Positions 35,481 to 44,422 of a stretch of 64,000 nt of DNA are shown in pieces. The first letter of the stretch is position 1; each line of letters starts with the position of its first letter. The DNA is from Clostridia bacterium (GTDB taxonomy: Bacteria > Bacillota > Clostridia > Oscillospirales > Acutalibacteraceae). The stretch is taken from NCBI GenBank assembly GCA_017543285.1, contig JAFYGK010000030.1, positions 41,252 through 105,251 of the forward strand. Reading direction: 5' to 3'. Below the pieces are notes generated by a model. It was given only the letters and a program-made list of their open reading frames with translations. It ran no database searches and was not told the origin of the DNA. Both the position numbers and the translations under genes were made by a program.

Positions 35481-36835
35481 TCTTTGATTCCTTTTATATA
35501 CTGTTCTGCAGCGTTGACAAATCGTTGGGCAAGCTGAGGGCTTCCGGCGAAATAAAGATGGGGGAAAGCAGCGTAAAGGGTATCGGTCGCGAAGCCGCTT
35601 TTCCATGAGCGGCCGGATACAGGCTTTCTGAGAGAAAATCCGCTTCCGTTATCGTCACTGTCCCAGTAGTGAAATTCATGAACGGGTATACTTTCTCCGT
35701 TTTTAAAAAGAAGGCTGTCGGTGTTTGCGCTCATATGCGCGTAGCCGAAGCGCGTCAGCCTGTCGGTTTTTATTCCGACCGAAGGCAGCAGTCCGACCAT
35801 ATCATGAGATATTCCGTTATCGTCCTGCAGGGATTTGCAGAGATAGAGGAATCCTCCGCATTCAGCCACAGTCGGAATGCCGCTTTTGACGGCGGAATAA
35901 ACCGAGGAGATCATAGACCTGTTATCAGTAAGCTGCCCGGCATATAATTCGGGATAACCGCCAGGCAGATAAAGCCCTCCTATGCCATCGGGCAGACGGC
36001 TGTCATGAACAGGGCTGAACGGTATGATTTCCGCGCCGCAGTTTTTCAGAGAAATAAGCGTTTCCGGATATATAAAGCAGAATGCTTCGTCGAGTGCGAC
36101 TGCGATTTTTACATTTGACGAACGGATTTTTTGCACGGTTGAAGATTTCGGCGCAGGCCGGTCGGTTATTCTGATTATCCGGTCGATGTTGACGTTTTGC
36201 TCCAGAACATCGGCTAACGCGTCCATTCGGGCAGAGATATCACTGATCTCGCCGGCTGTATATAGTCCCAGATGGCGGCTGTTTACATTTGCCTCAGGCA
36301 AATCGGGCAGACAACCGAGCACCGGAAGACCGGTTTCACGTTCCAGCATGCCGGACAGATTCTTACATAGCACAGGGGAGCACCTGTTGAGCAAAATGCC
36401 GGTGATGTGACTTTGCGCGCGATGATTTTTCAGACTGTTTATCTGCGCCGCCAGAGTGAGGCTTGCGCCATTCGGACGGACAACAAGCAAAACAGGCAGA
36501 TCCAGAGTGTCGGCTACATGCCAGGCGCTTGCCTGCGTTGTAATGCCGCCGACTCCGTCGTATAGTCCCATGACGCCTTCGCATATTGAGGCGTTATGTC
36601 CGGCACAGCCTTGAGCGTATATTTCACGCACAGTGTTTTCATCGGACAAAAAAAGATCGAGATTCAGACTGTCTGCACCCACGGCAGAGCGGTGAAACAT
36701 AGGGTCGATATAGTCGGGACCGCATTTGAACGCACAGGGCGAAAACCCTCTTCTTTGCAGAGCGCGCAGCAGAGCGCAGACGACCATCGTTTTGCCGGCG
36801 CCGGAATTTGGAGCGGCGATTAAAAACTGTATCAT
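35477..36835 (-). CDS. cbiA: Cobyrinic acid a,c-diamide synthase
   Basis: This 452-residue amidoligase matches CbiA/CobB. The N-terminal QFLIAAPNSGAGKTMVVCALL holds the ATP loop. FKCGPDYIDPMFH and GVMGLYDG are family marks. The C-terminal glutaminase domain has the nucleophile in PTVAECGGFLYL. It amidates the a and c side chains of cobyrinate using glutamine. Both of its ends overlap neighbours by 4 bases (cbiET upstream, cobT downstream), so translation is coupled across the three genes. Confidence 0.96.
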   Translation of the reverse strand: MIQFLIAAPNSGAGKTMVVCALLRALQRRGFSPCAFKCGPDYIDPMFHRSAVGADSLNLDLFLSDENTVREIYAQGCAGHNASICEGVMGLYDGVGGITTQASAWHVADTLDLPVLLVVRPNGASLTLAAQINSLKNHRAQSHITGILLNRCSPVLCKNLSGMLERETGLPVLGCLPDLPEANVNSRHLGLYTAGEISDISARMDALADVLEQNVNIDRIIRITDRPAPKSSTVQKIRSSNVKIAVALDEAFCFIYPETLISLKNCGAEIIPFSPVHDSRLPDGIGGLYLPGGYPELYAGQLTDNRSMISSVYSAVKSGIPTVAECGGFLYLCKSLQDDNGISHDMVGLLPSVGIKTDRLTRFGYAHMSANTDSLLFKNGESIPVHEFHYWDSDDNGSGFSLRKPVSGRSWKSGFATDTLYAAFPHLYFAGSPQLAQRFVNAAEQYIKGIKE

Positions 36836-38025
36836 ATTGCGTTTCCTGTTATCAAAAATATCGGATTGCTGGCGGTCAGCATGTGAAGATTACCTGCGGA
36901 TTTTGTCCGGTTGACGGCTATCTGAGTTATATCGGTTTCCATCCCGTGAGATGAAAACGCCTTTACAGCCGTATTCAGCGTTTCCAGCGCGATTGCACTG
37001 ACGCAAATTCGCGCCAATGGGTTTTTTGCGAGCGAATAATCAATAATATCTTTGAGCCTGCCGCCGCTTCCGCCGATAAATACGACGTCGGGTTCAGGCA
37101 GGCCGATAAGCGCGTCGGGTGCATTTCCCTGCGTCAGCGACAGATTCCAAGCCATGTGCTTTGCGCGGTTTTTGCGGATAAGATCACAGGCATTTTCTGA
37201 ACATTCCACAGCGAAGACGCGTCTCGATACTGCGGCAAGTTCAACGCTTACGCTGCCCGTGCCTGCGCCGATATCCCAACAGGTATTTTCGGGCGACACG
37301 CAGAGCTTAGAAATAATTGCGGCCCGCACAAGCTGCTTCGTCATGGGGACATCGCCGCGTATGAAGCATTCGTCCTGCCAGCCGGAGCTGCGTTTCGGAG
37401 CGAGAGGAGCTTTTTCGGTCAGCAGCACGCTGAGCTTGGAAAAAACGCGTCCTGATAACGCTTCCGCACTGCCTGCGGTTATTTTTTCATCGGGGCAGCT
37501 GAGATTTTCTCCGACGACAGCGGTTAGATCGCCCAGACCCGCGCCGACGAGCTGACGGCATATTTCAGACGGGTCATGCTTTCCGCCGGTGAGAAAAAAC
37601 ACCGGTTTGCCGCACATTATTTCACTGACGGCGTCACATTCAACGCCGTGAGCTGAAACGAGCTTCCAATCCTGCCACGGCCTTTTGAGCCGAGACGCAA
37701 GAAGCTGCACACTGGAAATGCCGGGAAGAATATCTGACTCTATGCCGCTTTGCTCAAGAAGCGGCAGCAATGATTTTGCGCCTGAATAAAAACCAGAGTC
37801 ACCGCTGAAAACCACTGCCGCGTTATCAGATTTTCCGTTCTGCAGGTGAGTCATGATTTCATTGGCTGTGTTGGCGCAAAATCGTAAGGGTGTGAAGTCT
37901 TTTGGAATAGAATTTATCAGCCGCTTTGCCCCGATAATCATATCGGATCTCTTCAGCGCGTTTATTGCCTGCCGGGTCAGCATTTCAACCGAGCCGCCGC
38001 CGAGCCCCAAAAGAATAACTTTCAT
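36832..38025 (-). CDS. cbiET: Precorrin-6Y C5,15-methyltransferase/decarboxylase (CbiE-CbiT fusion)
   Basis: This 397-residue protein fuses two enzymes. Residues about 1-200 are CbiE, a SAM-dependent tetrapyrrole methylase (VILLGLGGGSVEMLTRQA, VVFSGDSGFYSG, PGISSVQLLASRL). Residues about 210-397 are CbiT, a class I methyltransferase and decarboxylase (DVPMTKQLVRA, WDIGAGTGSVSVELA, VFIGGSGG). Together they methylate C5 and C15 and remove the C12 acetate carboxyl. The same fusion order is known as CobL in the aerobic pathway. It starts 41 bases after the unassigned gene at 38067-38861. Confidence 0.95.
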   Translation of the reverse strand: MKVILLGLGGGSVEMLTRQAINALKRSDMIIGAKRLINSIPKDFTPLRFCANTANEIMTHLQNGKSDNAAVVFSGDSGFYSGAKSLLPLLEQSGIESDILPGISSVQLLASRLKRPWQDWKLVSAHGVECDAVSEIMCGKPVFFLTGGKHDPSEICRQLVGAGLGDLTAVVGENLSCPDEKITAGSAEALSGRVFSKLSVLLTEKAPLAPKRSSGWQDECFIRGDVPMTKQLVRAAIISKLCVSPENTCWDIGAGTGSVSVELAAVSRRVFAVECSENACDLIRKNRAKHMAWNLSLTQGNAPDALIGLPEPDVVFIGGSGGRLKDIIDYSLAKNPLARICVSAIALETLNTAVKAFSSHGMETDITQIAVNRTKSAGNLHMLTASNPIFLITGNAI

Positions 38026-38066
38026 GTTGTTCTCCCGCTATTTATATAAGCCGTTTAAAGTATTTA

Positions 38067-38861
38067 TTATTCAGGATTCGTATCGGGCTTATCTGAATGA
38101 TTCATTTTATTTTTCTCCGTTTTTTCATTTCCGGAGTATTTGGATATTATATGTTTTATTTTTTCAAGAGGATACGGCGCGTCCTCGGGAGGATGGTATT
38201 CGATCGACACAATTTTAACAACCGCTTTCCTGCCGGAGGTTCCAGCGGGAACAACTACGAGATCTCCGACCGCATAAACATCTTCATCCGCAAGATAGCA
38301 GTATTCATCGCCGTATTCATCAAAGGTTACGTTGCAGAATATCAAATCCGATTTTCTTCGCAGTGAACGATTGTAAATGCGTTCACTGAATATTTCGCCT
38401 CCGGAAAAGAACGAAACAAATCCAGCGATGTTTTCAGCGAAGGAGCCCCAGATCTTTGGCAGGTCGTATTTGATAAAATGTCCGCTGACCGAATAAACCT
38501 CACCTGAATCGGTAGTGATCACTGTTTTATATTTAGGATCTTCCGATTCGTTTTCTATTATATCCTCCGGATACTCTTCCGTATCAATAAAACCGTCCAG
38601 GCAAAATTTATTCAGCAGCCCATAAACCGATTTTGGCGCGTAAACTTTATTGCTTGTTCTTACCAGATCCCCGAGTGAGCAAATTAGCTCCAAGGTTCCT
38701 TCATCCCGGTCGATTGAGAGCGTTTCGCTGTATATTATGGAATTATCCCGCTCAAGGGCAGAATTGCTTGTTTCCTGCGTTTTGCGGCGGTATCTGACGA
38801 CGATTTTCCGTATACTTCCCTGCCCGGAAGCGGACATGTCGTTGTTGTCTGTTCCTGACAT
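38067..38861 (-). CDS. Unrecognised protein inside the cobalamin operon
   Basis: This 264-residue soluble protein has no signal peptide or membrane segment, and I do not recognise it with confidence. The N-terminal part (about 1-60) is polar and basic. Residues about 65-170 include TTDSGEVYSVSGHFIKYDLPK, a possible effector or ligand-binding fold. The C-terminal part has YCYLADEDVYAVGDLVVVPAGTSGRKAVVKIVSIEYHPP, a small beta-barrel-like segment seen at the ends of several clostridial proteins, then a charged tail. It has a clear GGAGG site 9 bases before the start. Tight spacing between cbiJ and cbiET shows it is expressed with the corrin genes, but no known Cbi/Cob protein looks like it. Confidence 0.6.
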   Translation of the reverse strand: MSGTDNNDMSASGQGSIRKIVVRYRRKTQETSNSALERDNSIIYSETLSIDRDEGTLELICSLGDLVRTSNKVYAPKSVYGLLNKFCLDGFIDTEEYPEDIIENESEDPKYKTVITTDSGEVYSVSGHFIKYDLPKIWGSFAENIAGFVSFFSGGEIFSERIYNRSLRRKSDLIFCNVTFDEYGDEYCYLADEDVYAVGDLVVVPAGTSGRKAVVKIVSIEYHPPEDAPYPLEKIKHIISKYSGNEKTEKNKMNHSDKPDTNPE

Positions 38862-38890
38862 CTGTAAATTCCTCCGCTGAAGTTGGCTTA

Positions 38891-39646
38891 TTAAAAACTT
38901 GATTCATTTTTTAATATCATTTCTTTGCAGCATTTCAGCACTTCGTCATATTCCTCACCGCTTTCCTCGGGACGAGAGATAATCAGAAGCTCCGCGCCGG
39001 TCTTTTGCGCCGCGGCAGCCTTTTGAAGGAAACCGCCAATAACGCCGCCGTCCTTTGTGACAAGATACTTTATGGAAAACTGACGAAGCGTGGCGGCATT
39101 CATTTCTTCGGAAAAAGGGCCCTGCATCGCAATAATATTACGTCGCGGTATACCGAGCCTATCGCAGATCAACAGACTGCTTGCGTCGGGCAGAACGCGG
39201 GGGAAAAGACGCGCTTCTCCCAATTTTAAAAATGCTGCAAGTTCCTTTACTCCCGTTGTGAGAAGAATATTTCCATCGGTGCCTTGAAGATAATCGGCGG
39301 CTTCCTCCGCGTTTTTAACAGTGATTCCTTCATAGGAAACGGGACTTTTTCTGCGCAGCAGACGTTTATACGGTACATTTGCTCTTTCGGCTGCGGATTT
39401 AATATTTATCGTTGCCTGTTCCGCATATGGGTGGGTCGCGTCAATGCAAAGTGCGGTTTTTTTCAGAATTCCCGCCATGCCGTCGCAGTCGAGCCGTCCG
39501 GTCAAAACGGCAATGCCGTTTCTATTTCCCTGCACCTCGCGCCCGTAATCGGTTGCAACGCATACAGTCACATCCGCGCCGAGCGCAGCCAGATCATGCG
39601 ACAAGTTCCGCCCTTCTGTGGTGCCGCCGAAAATAACGATTTTCAT
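38891..39646 (-). CDS. cbiJ: Cobalt-precorrin-6A reductase
   Basis: This 251-residue NAD(P)H-dependent enzyme matches CbiJ/CobK. It has the N-terminal MKIVIFGGTTEGRNLSHDLAAL, CIDATHPYAEQATINIKSA, NILLTTGVKELAAF, and the end segment MQGPFSEEMNAATLRQFSIKYLVTKDGG. The ATG at 39646 overlaps the stop of cbiH, which sets the start. It reduces the corrin macrocycle before CbiE/T methylation. Confidence 0.95.
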   Translation of the reverse strand: MKIVIFGGTTEGRNLSHDLAALGADVTVCVATDYGREVQGNRNGIAVLTGRLDCDGMAGILKKTALCIDATHPYAEQATINIKSAAERANVPYKRLLRRKSPVSYEGITVKNAEEAADYLQGTDGNILLTTGVKELAAFLKLGEARLFPRVLPDASSLLICDRLGIPRRNIIAMQGPFSEEMNAATLRQFSIKYLVTKDGGVIGGFLQKAAAAQKTGAELLIISRPEESGEEYDEVLKCCKEMILKNESSF

Positions 39647-40377
39647 GCTTCCCTGTACCCCCGAGGCGTTACCATGCGCCCGCTGACTGCTTTTGTTGTT
39701 CTGCTTCCGATAAAAACCGTAGTAAACATATCGACCGTCTGGCTGCAAAGCTCAGACAGGGACAATATCTTGCTTTCCTGGCCCTGTCTGCCTATGTTTC
39801 GCACAATACCGCACACAGTATGCGGATCCTTTCCCTCGTTAAGAAGAATTCCGCAGGCTTTTTTAAGATAATCGCAGCGTCTTTGCGACGACGGGTTATA
39901 AATGCATATGATAAAATCCGCCTGAGCCGCCGCTCTGAGCCGCCGCTCGATCAAATCCCACGGAGTCAGCAGATCTGACAGCGAGATAACACAAAAGTCG
40001 TGTCCCAGAGGAGCGCCGAGAATCGCCGCGCCTGACAAGGCCGCCGTAACGCCGGATACTATTTCTATATCAACATCAGGATAGTCTCCTGACATTTCCA
40101 AAAGAGGTGAAGCCATGCCGTAGACCCCGGCGTCGCCGCTGCAGATCAGCGCGACCGTTCTGCCCTCCTGCGCCAGCGAGAGCGCGGCTCGGCATCGGTC
40201 AAGCTCCTGCCTCATGCCTGAAGTACAGGTCTTTTTGTCGGGGTAAAGCTCTCCTACAAGCTCTGCATATTTTGTATATCCGCACAATACGTCGGCGCCG
40301 TCCAGCGCGGCGAGCGCCTCTTCGGTCATGTGCAATCTGTCGCCGGGTCCCAGCCCGACTACAAAAATCTTTCCCAT
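39643..40377 (-). CDS. cbiH: Cobalt-precorrin-3 C17-methyltransferase
   Basis: This 244-residue tetrapyrrole methylase matches CbiH/CobJ. The SAM-binding KIFVVGLGPGDRLHMTEEALAAL opens the protein. GYTKYAELV, ICSGDAGVYGMASP and SGVTAALSGAAILGAPLGHDFCVISLSDLLTPW are the family signatures. I chose the ATG at 40377 with GGAG 6 bases upstream; in-frame TTG codons further up have no site. It methylates C17 and contracts the ring in the anaerobic pathway. No ferredoxin-like C-terminal extension is present. Confidence 0.94.
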   Translation of the reverse strand: MGKIFVVGLGPGDRLHMTEEALAALDGADVLCGYTKYAELVGELYPDKKTCTSGMRQELDRCRAALSLAQEGRTVALICSGDAGVYGMASPLLEMSGDYPDVDIEIVSGVTAALSGAAILGAPLGHDFCVISLSDLLTPWDLIERRLRAAAQADFIICIYNPSSQRRCDYLKKACGILLNEGKDPHTVCGIVRNIGRQGQESKILSLSELCSQTVDMFTTVFIGSRTTKAVSGRMVTPRGYREA

Positions 40378-40415
40378 TGTTTTCTCCGATAAACCGATGG
40401 TTTTTATATTATTGA

Positions 40416-41402
40416 TCAATAGCTCCAGTCGGGCGAAAACGACTTAAGGGCGATCGCCATCGTCACGCCGTTTTGCGCCGTCTTTTTGCAGAATAGCCTG
40501 CCTCCGCTTATCAGAACTGCGGCTCTTTCGCAGACATTTTCAGTGCCGGTCACGCTCTTTACAAATCCGGACGAGGTAAAATCACCCCGCACACCGTTCA
40601 GCTCCTCTGCGCTGCAGCATGTCAGATTCCAGCCGTGCGCTTTGCAGAAATCGAGCAGACCCTGTTCATTTGCCTTTAAATCAATGGTTGCGGCAGAGCA
40701 GACCGCGTTTATGCTGAGGTTTGTTTTTTCAAGCAGGGCCTCAAGCGATTCTTCGATGATCTCCTTTTGCGTTCCTTTTTTGCAGCCGACGCCGAGTACG
40801 GCGATCTTAGGTATAACGTGCAGAGCGTCGCTTTTGCCGCAGCGGATATCGACCGTTATATCGCACTCATCGTCCGATGAAATCAAAACGCCATTCGGCA
40901 AATTGCCCGTGATATTCCAGGCGCTTTTTACAAGCACCGTTTGACCTGCGAGAAGCCTGCCGGAAATGCTCTTGATCCTATCGGTATTTTCTATCACGCA
41001 GCCATGTCTTTTTGCCCATTCGTCTACCGCGAAAACGCCGTTGAGGTCGGTGGCAGTAGTTATAACGGGAATTGCGCCGATAATATCAGATATTTTTCCT
41101 GCCAGACAGTTTGCGCCGCCCAGATGACCGCTTAATATCGGTATTGAATAATTGCCGAGTTCATCCACAACGACTACCGCAGGATCGTCAGCCTTGCCGC
41201 GTATATACGGAGCGATGGCACGCACGGCAATGCCGACGGCTCCGACAATAATTAAGCCCTTATTCTTTTTGAAGTTGGTTTTTGTCCATTCGTCAAGATT
41301 CATCGGCCGGTTACAGCGCATACATTCGCCGCCGAGCGCTTCGGCTATTGTGTCTGCGAGAGCCTTACCCTTGTCAGTGAAGGCGATCAGAGCGTATGTC
41401 AT
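40416..41402 (-). CDS. cbiG: Cobalt-precorrin 5A hydrolase
   Basis: This 328-residue protein matches CbiG, which opens the delta-lactone and releases acetaldehyde. It is an enzyme found only in the anaerobic route. It has the N-terminal YALIAFTDKGKALADTIAEAL, IIVGAVGIAVRAIAPYIRGKADDPAVVVVDELGNYSIPILSGHLGGAN, and a C-terminal region beginning VLGVGCKKGTQKEIIEESLEALLE. It overlaps cbiF by 4 bases. Confidence 0.95.
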   Translation of the reverse strand: MTYALIAFTDKGKALADTIAEALGGECMRCNRPMNLDEWTKTNFKKNKGLIIVGAVGIAVRAIAPYIRGKADDPAVVVVDELGNYSIPILSGHLGGANCLAGKISDIIGAIPVITTATDLNGVFAVDEWAKRHGCVIENTDRIKSISGRLLAGQTVLVKSAWNITGNLPNGVLISSDDECDITVDIRCGKSDALHVIPKIAVLGVGCKKGTQKEIIEESLEALLEKTNLSINAVCSAATIDLKANEQGLLDFCKAHGWNLTCCSAEELNGVRGDFTSSGFVKSVTGTENVCERAAVLISGGRLFCKKTAQNGVTMAIALKSFSPDWSY

Positions 41403-42169
41403 GGCGTGTCTCCTTTGTCCATACCCTTGCGAAAACCGGTTGTAAATTCGGGGTCGTAAAGGCGGCTTCGCTCATACTGCGGCTGCAAAAAATCACCGAC
41501 CATTATTAAAGCTGTGCTTTTTATACCGGCAGCTTCGCCTCTGTCGCACAATGTGTCTACCGTACACCGAATAACCTTTTCCTCGGGCCATGTAGCCTTG
41601 TACACAATCGCGGCAGGAGTATCCGGCGAGTAAGCGCCCTGCAAAAGAGCTTCCCGGACGCTGCCAAGCATTGAAGCCGACAAAAAAATGACCATTGTAG
41701 AGCCGTGTGAAGCAAGAGCAGCGAGATCTTCTTTTTCGGGAACGTGTGTGCGCCCTGCAAGGCGTGTTATGATAACGCTCTGGCTGACGCCGGGCAGGGT
41801 GTATTCAGCATTTATTGCCGCCGCAGCTCCGCAGAAGCTGGAAACGCCGGGCGTGCTGTCATATGGGATATTTGACCCGTCGAGCGCGTCCATCTGCTCG
41901 CGTATCGCCCCATAAAGACACGGATCGCCTGTGTGAAGACGCACCGTCATAAGACCTTGCTTTTCCGCGTTTTCCATTGTCTGGAGAACCTGTTCAAGGG
42001 TCATGCGCGCACTGTTGTATATGCGGCAGCCTTCCTTTGCAAGCCCAAGCAGAGCGGGATTGACGAGGCTTCCGGCATAAATGATAACGTCGGCTTTTTC
42101 TAAAAGCCGCTTACCGCGCATTGTTATCAGATCGGGCGCTCCTGGTCCGGCGCCGACAAAATGTACCAT
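41399..42169 (-). CDS. cbiF: Cobalt-precorrin-4 C11-methyltransferase
   Basis: This 256-residue tetrapyrrole methylase matches CbiF/CobM. It has VHFVGAGPGAPDLITMRGKRLLEKADVIIYAGSLVNPALL, VRLHTGDPCLYGAIREQMDAL, and TPGVSSFCGAAAAINAEYTLPGVSQSVIITRLAGRT. It adds the C11 methyl group from SAM. It is 9 bases after cbiD and overlaps cbiG by 4 bases. Confidence 0.96.
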   Translation of the reverse strand: MVHFVGAGPGAPDLITMRGKRLLEKADVIIYAGSLVNPALLGLAKEGCRIYNSARMTLEQVLQTMENAEKQGLMTVRLHTGDPCLYGAIREQMDALDGSNIPYDSTPGVSSFCGAAAAINAEYTLPGVSQSVIITRLAGRTHVPEKEDLAALASHGSTMVIFLSASMLGSVREALLQGAYSPDTPAAIVYKATWPEEKVIRCTVDTLCDRGEAAGIKSTALIMVGDFLQPQYERSRLYDPEFTTGFRKGMDKGDTP

Positions 42170-42178
42170 GTTTTCCCC

Positions 42179-43318
42179 TCATTCCTGCCAATGCATTATG
42201 ATTTCTTCGGCCTTTTCAGTAGTTCCGAGCAGTCCGTATTTATTTGAAAAAAGCACTGCGCCTGTTTTAAACGCGCCTGCCGCGCGCCGGTCGAGATGAT
42301 GCTGTATCATTTGAAAAATACTGTCGAGCGTTTTTTCGCGCAGATTTGCTTTTTCAAGAATATCAATACAGGCGTCGGTTGTGGCGGCGTTCATCAGATC
42401 GCGGCAGGTACCGGCACTCGCGCCGCAGACGGCCGCATGTGCGCAGAAGATCTCTGCGCGGCAGTCGGCATATGCGGAATGGGTATTCATTATGCCTCCG
42501 GCTGTCTTAACGAGCTTTCCGATGTGGCCGACAAGCAGCACCTCCTCGAAGGCAAGCCCGGCTGCGACGTCCAGCGCGTCACCGATAAAATTGGAACATT
42601 TAATTATTGAAATGTCGGGAATATTCAGTCTGCCTGATCGCAGAAAATCCATTCCGTAGTTTCCCGGTGTTAAAACGAGCCTTTTGGCGCCCGACACGGC
42701 AGATTGCCTGATTTGCAGCTCTATAGTGTCTTTAAGCGCCTGTTCGCTCATTGGCTCAACTATGCCGGATGTGCCTAAAACCGATATTCCGCCTTCAACG
42801 CCCAACTGCGGATTGAAGGTGCGAAGGGCGATTTCTTCACCATCGGGAGCGAATATTTCAACGCTAATACCGCCTGCGTAATTGTATTTTTTGCTAACGG
42901 CTTCAATCTGCTGTCTGATCATCTTTCTCGGGGCGCTGTTTATCGCCGCCGCGCCGACAGGCTGATCAAGTCCGGGCTTTGTTACGCGGCCGATGCCGAC
43001 GCCGCCGTCAATTGCGACGCCGTCTGAATCTGCGCGCCTGACCCTTGCGGCAATAAGGATTCCGTCTGTAGCATCGGAGTCGTCGCCCGCATCCTTTTCC
43101 ACTCCGCAGATAGCCGTGTACCCGTCCTCCATTCGGCAGAATACAGGCGTAATGCGCACGTCCACACCCTTAGGAGTTTTTATCTCAACATATTGCGGCG
43201 CTTTTTCGGACAGCAGCAGAACAGCGGCTCCCTGTGCTGCAAGCGCAGCGCAGGTCCCGGTCGTATAGCCGCATCGCAGCAGTCTTTGTCCGCTTCTTAT
43301 GTAATGCTCAAATGACAT
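42179..43318 (-). CDS. cbiD: Cobalt-precorrin-5B C1-methyltransferase
   Basis: This 379-residue protein matches CbiD, a methyltransferase unique to the anaerobic pathway and unrelated to the other ring methylases. It has the N-terminal LRCGYTTGTCAALAAQGAAVLLL, VGIGRVTKPGLDQPVGAAAINSAPRKMI, GGISVLGTSGIVEPMSEQALKDTI, LTPGNYGMDFL, and VLLVGHIGKLVKTAGGIMNTHS. It starts 3 bases after the transporter ATPase gene, so transport and synthesis genes are on one message. Confidence 0.96.
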   Translation of the reverse strand: MSFEHYIRSGQRLLRCGYTTGTCAALAAQGAAVLLLSEKAPQYVEIKTPKGVDVRITPVFCRMEDGYTAICGVEKDAGDDSDATDGILIAARVRRADSDGVAIDGGVGIGRVTKPGLDQPVGAAAINSAPRKMIRQQIEAVSKKYNYAGGISVEIFAPDGEEIALRTFNPQLGVEGGISVLGTSGIVEPMSEQALKDTIELQIRQSAVSGAKRLVLTPGNYGMDFLRSGRLNIPDISIIKCSNFIGDALDVAAGLAFEEVLLVGHIGKLVKTAGGIMNTHSAYADCRAEIFCAHAAVCGASAGTCRDLMNAATTDACIDILEKANLREKTLDSIFQMIQHHLDRRAAGAFKTGAVLFSNKYGLLGTTEKAEEIIMHWQE

Positions 43319-43321
43319 TAT

Positions 43322-44422
43322 TCAATCCTCTGTCAGCTTGCCCTGATTCTTCGCCATTTCAAAAAGCAGACGGTTGCCGTCGTTTAATGTGCCGAACGAT
43401 TGCAGACAGCAAATTACTTTCGGACATTTTTCCATAACCGACATCGCCCTTTCAAGCGTGCTTTTCTTTATCGGTTCAAACGCCGTTTCCGTTATCACAT
43501 CCGCTGCAAGCGCATGCGCCGCAGGCAGCTCGACATCATTTTCGTGCAGAATCCCGACGGCGAAGGGGAGACCCTGTTTTTGCAGCCTGCGGAATAGTTC
43601 GATACCGCGTCCGCCGCCTGATATTACGAAAACTCCCGGCTCGCCGGCGGGCGGCTGCAATTCGGGAACACCGAACAGTTCATTATAGCTGCCCTGTTCG
43701 ACACCGAACAAACGTCCGATATAGCCGCCCGAAAATATCTCTCCGGGCGTCCCGGATCTGTCTATTGCACCGTTCCTGACGCATACGACAGTATCAGCGA
43801 TTCGCTGCGCCAGGTCAAGTTCATGCAGCGACATAATAACAGCGATTTTCTGCTCGTTGACCAGCTTTTTGATTATGGACAGCAGCGACAGTTTGTGCCG
43901 TATATCGAGAAACGAAGTTGGTTCGTCAAGCACAAGAATTCGCGGCTGCTGGCATATGGCGCGCGCGAGCATGACAAGCTGCCGCTGACCGTCGCTGATG
44001 AGGTTAAAATCGCGCCCTGCAAGATCAGACACTCCGGTCAGCTCCATTGCGCGCCAAACCTGTGCTTTGTCCTGTTCCGACAGCACGCCGAGCCAGCCGG
44101 TATAGGGATAACGACCTGCGCTCGCAATATCGAAGCAGGTCATCATTTCGGGTCGGGGACGTTCAGTCATAAGTATTGACATGGTTTTGGCGAGCTTGAC
44201 TTCGGGCAGAGAGAAAAGATTTTTTTCTTCCAGAAAGATTCGGCCGGAGACCGGAGGAAGCTGTCTTGCAATGGTTTTGAGTATTGTCGATTTGCCTGCG
44301 CCGTTTGGCCCTATCAGAGCGACTATGCGGCCGGGCAGAAGGCCTATATTTACATTGCCGACGACGACCCTTCCTGAATAACCGACGGATAAATTATCTG
44401 TATAAAGCAGCTTCTCTGTCAT
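43322..44422 (-). CDS. Corrinoid/siderophore-type ABC transporter ATPase with C-terminal extension
   Basis: This 366-residue protein has a normal BtuD/FecE-type ATPase in residues 1-255: Walker A GPNGAGKST, signature LISDGQRQLVMLARAI (LSGGQ altered to ISDGQ, common in this family) and Walker B ILVLDEPTSFLD. After it comes an extra domain of about 100 residues (GVFVISGGGRGIELFRRLQKQGLPFAVGILHENDVE then ADVITETAFEPIKK) that looks like a small Rossmann-type fold. The ATG at 44422 overlaps the permease stop. Position between the permease and cbiD points to corrinoid uptake; the name btuD would be reasonable but is not proven. Confidence 0.9.
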   Translation of the reverse strand: MTEKLLYTDNLSVGYSGRVVVGNVNIGLLPGRIVALIGPNGAGKSTILKTIARQLPPVSGRIFLEEKNLFSLPEVKLAKTMSILMTERPRPEMMTCFDIASAGRYPYTGWLGVLSEQDKAQVWRAMELTGVSDLAGRDFNLISDGQRQLVMLARAICQQPRILVLDEPTSFLDIRHKLSLLSIIKKLVNEQKIAVIMSLHELDLAQRIADTVVCVRNGAIDRSGTPGEIFSGGYIGRLFGVEQGSYNELFGVPELQPPAGEPGVFVISGGGRGIELFRRLQKQGLPFAVGILHENDVELPAAHALAADVITETAFEPIKKSTLERAMSVMEKCPKVICCLQSFGTLNDGNRLLFEMAKNQGKLTED

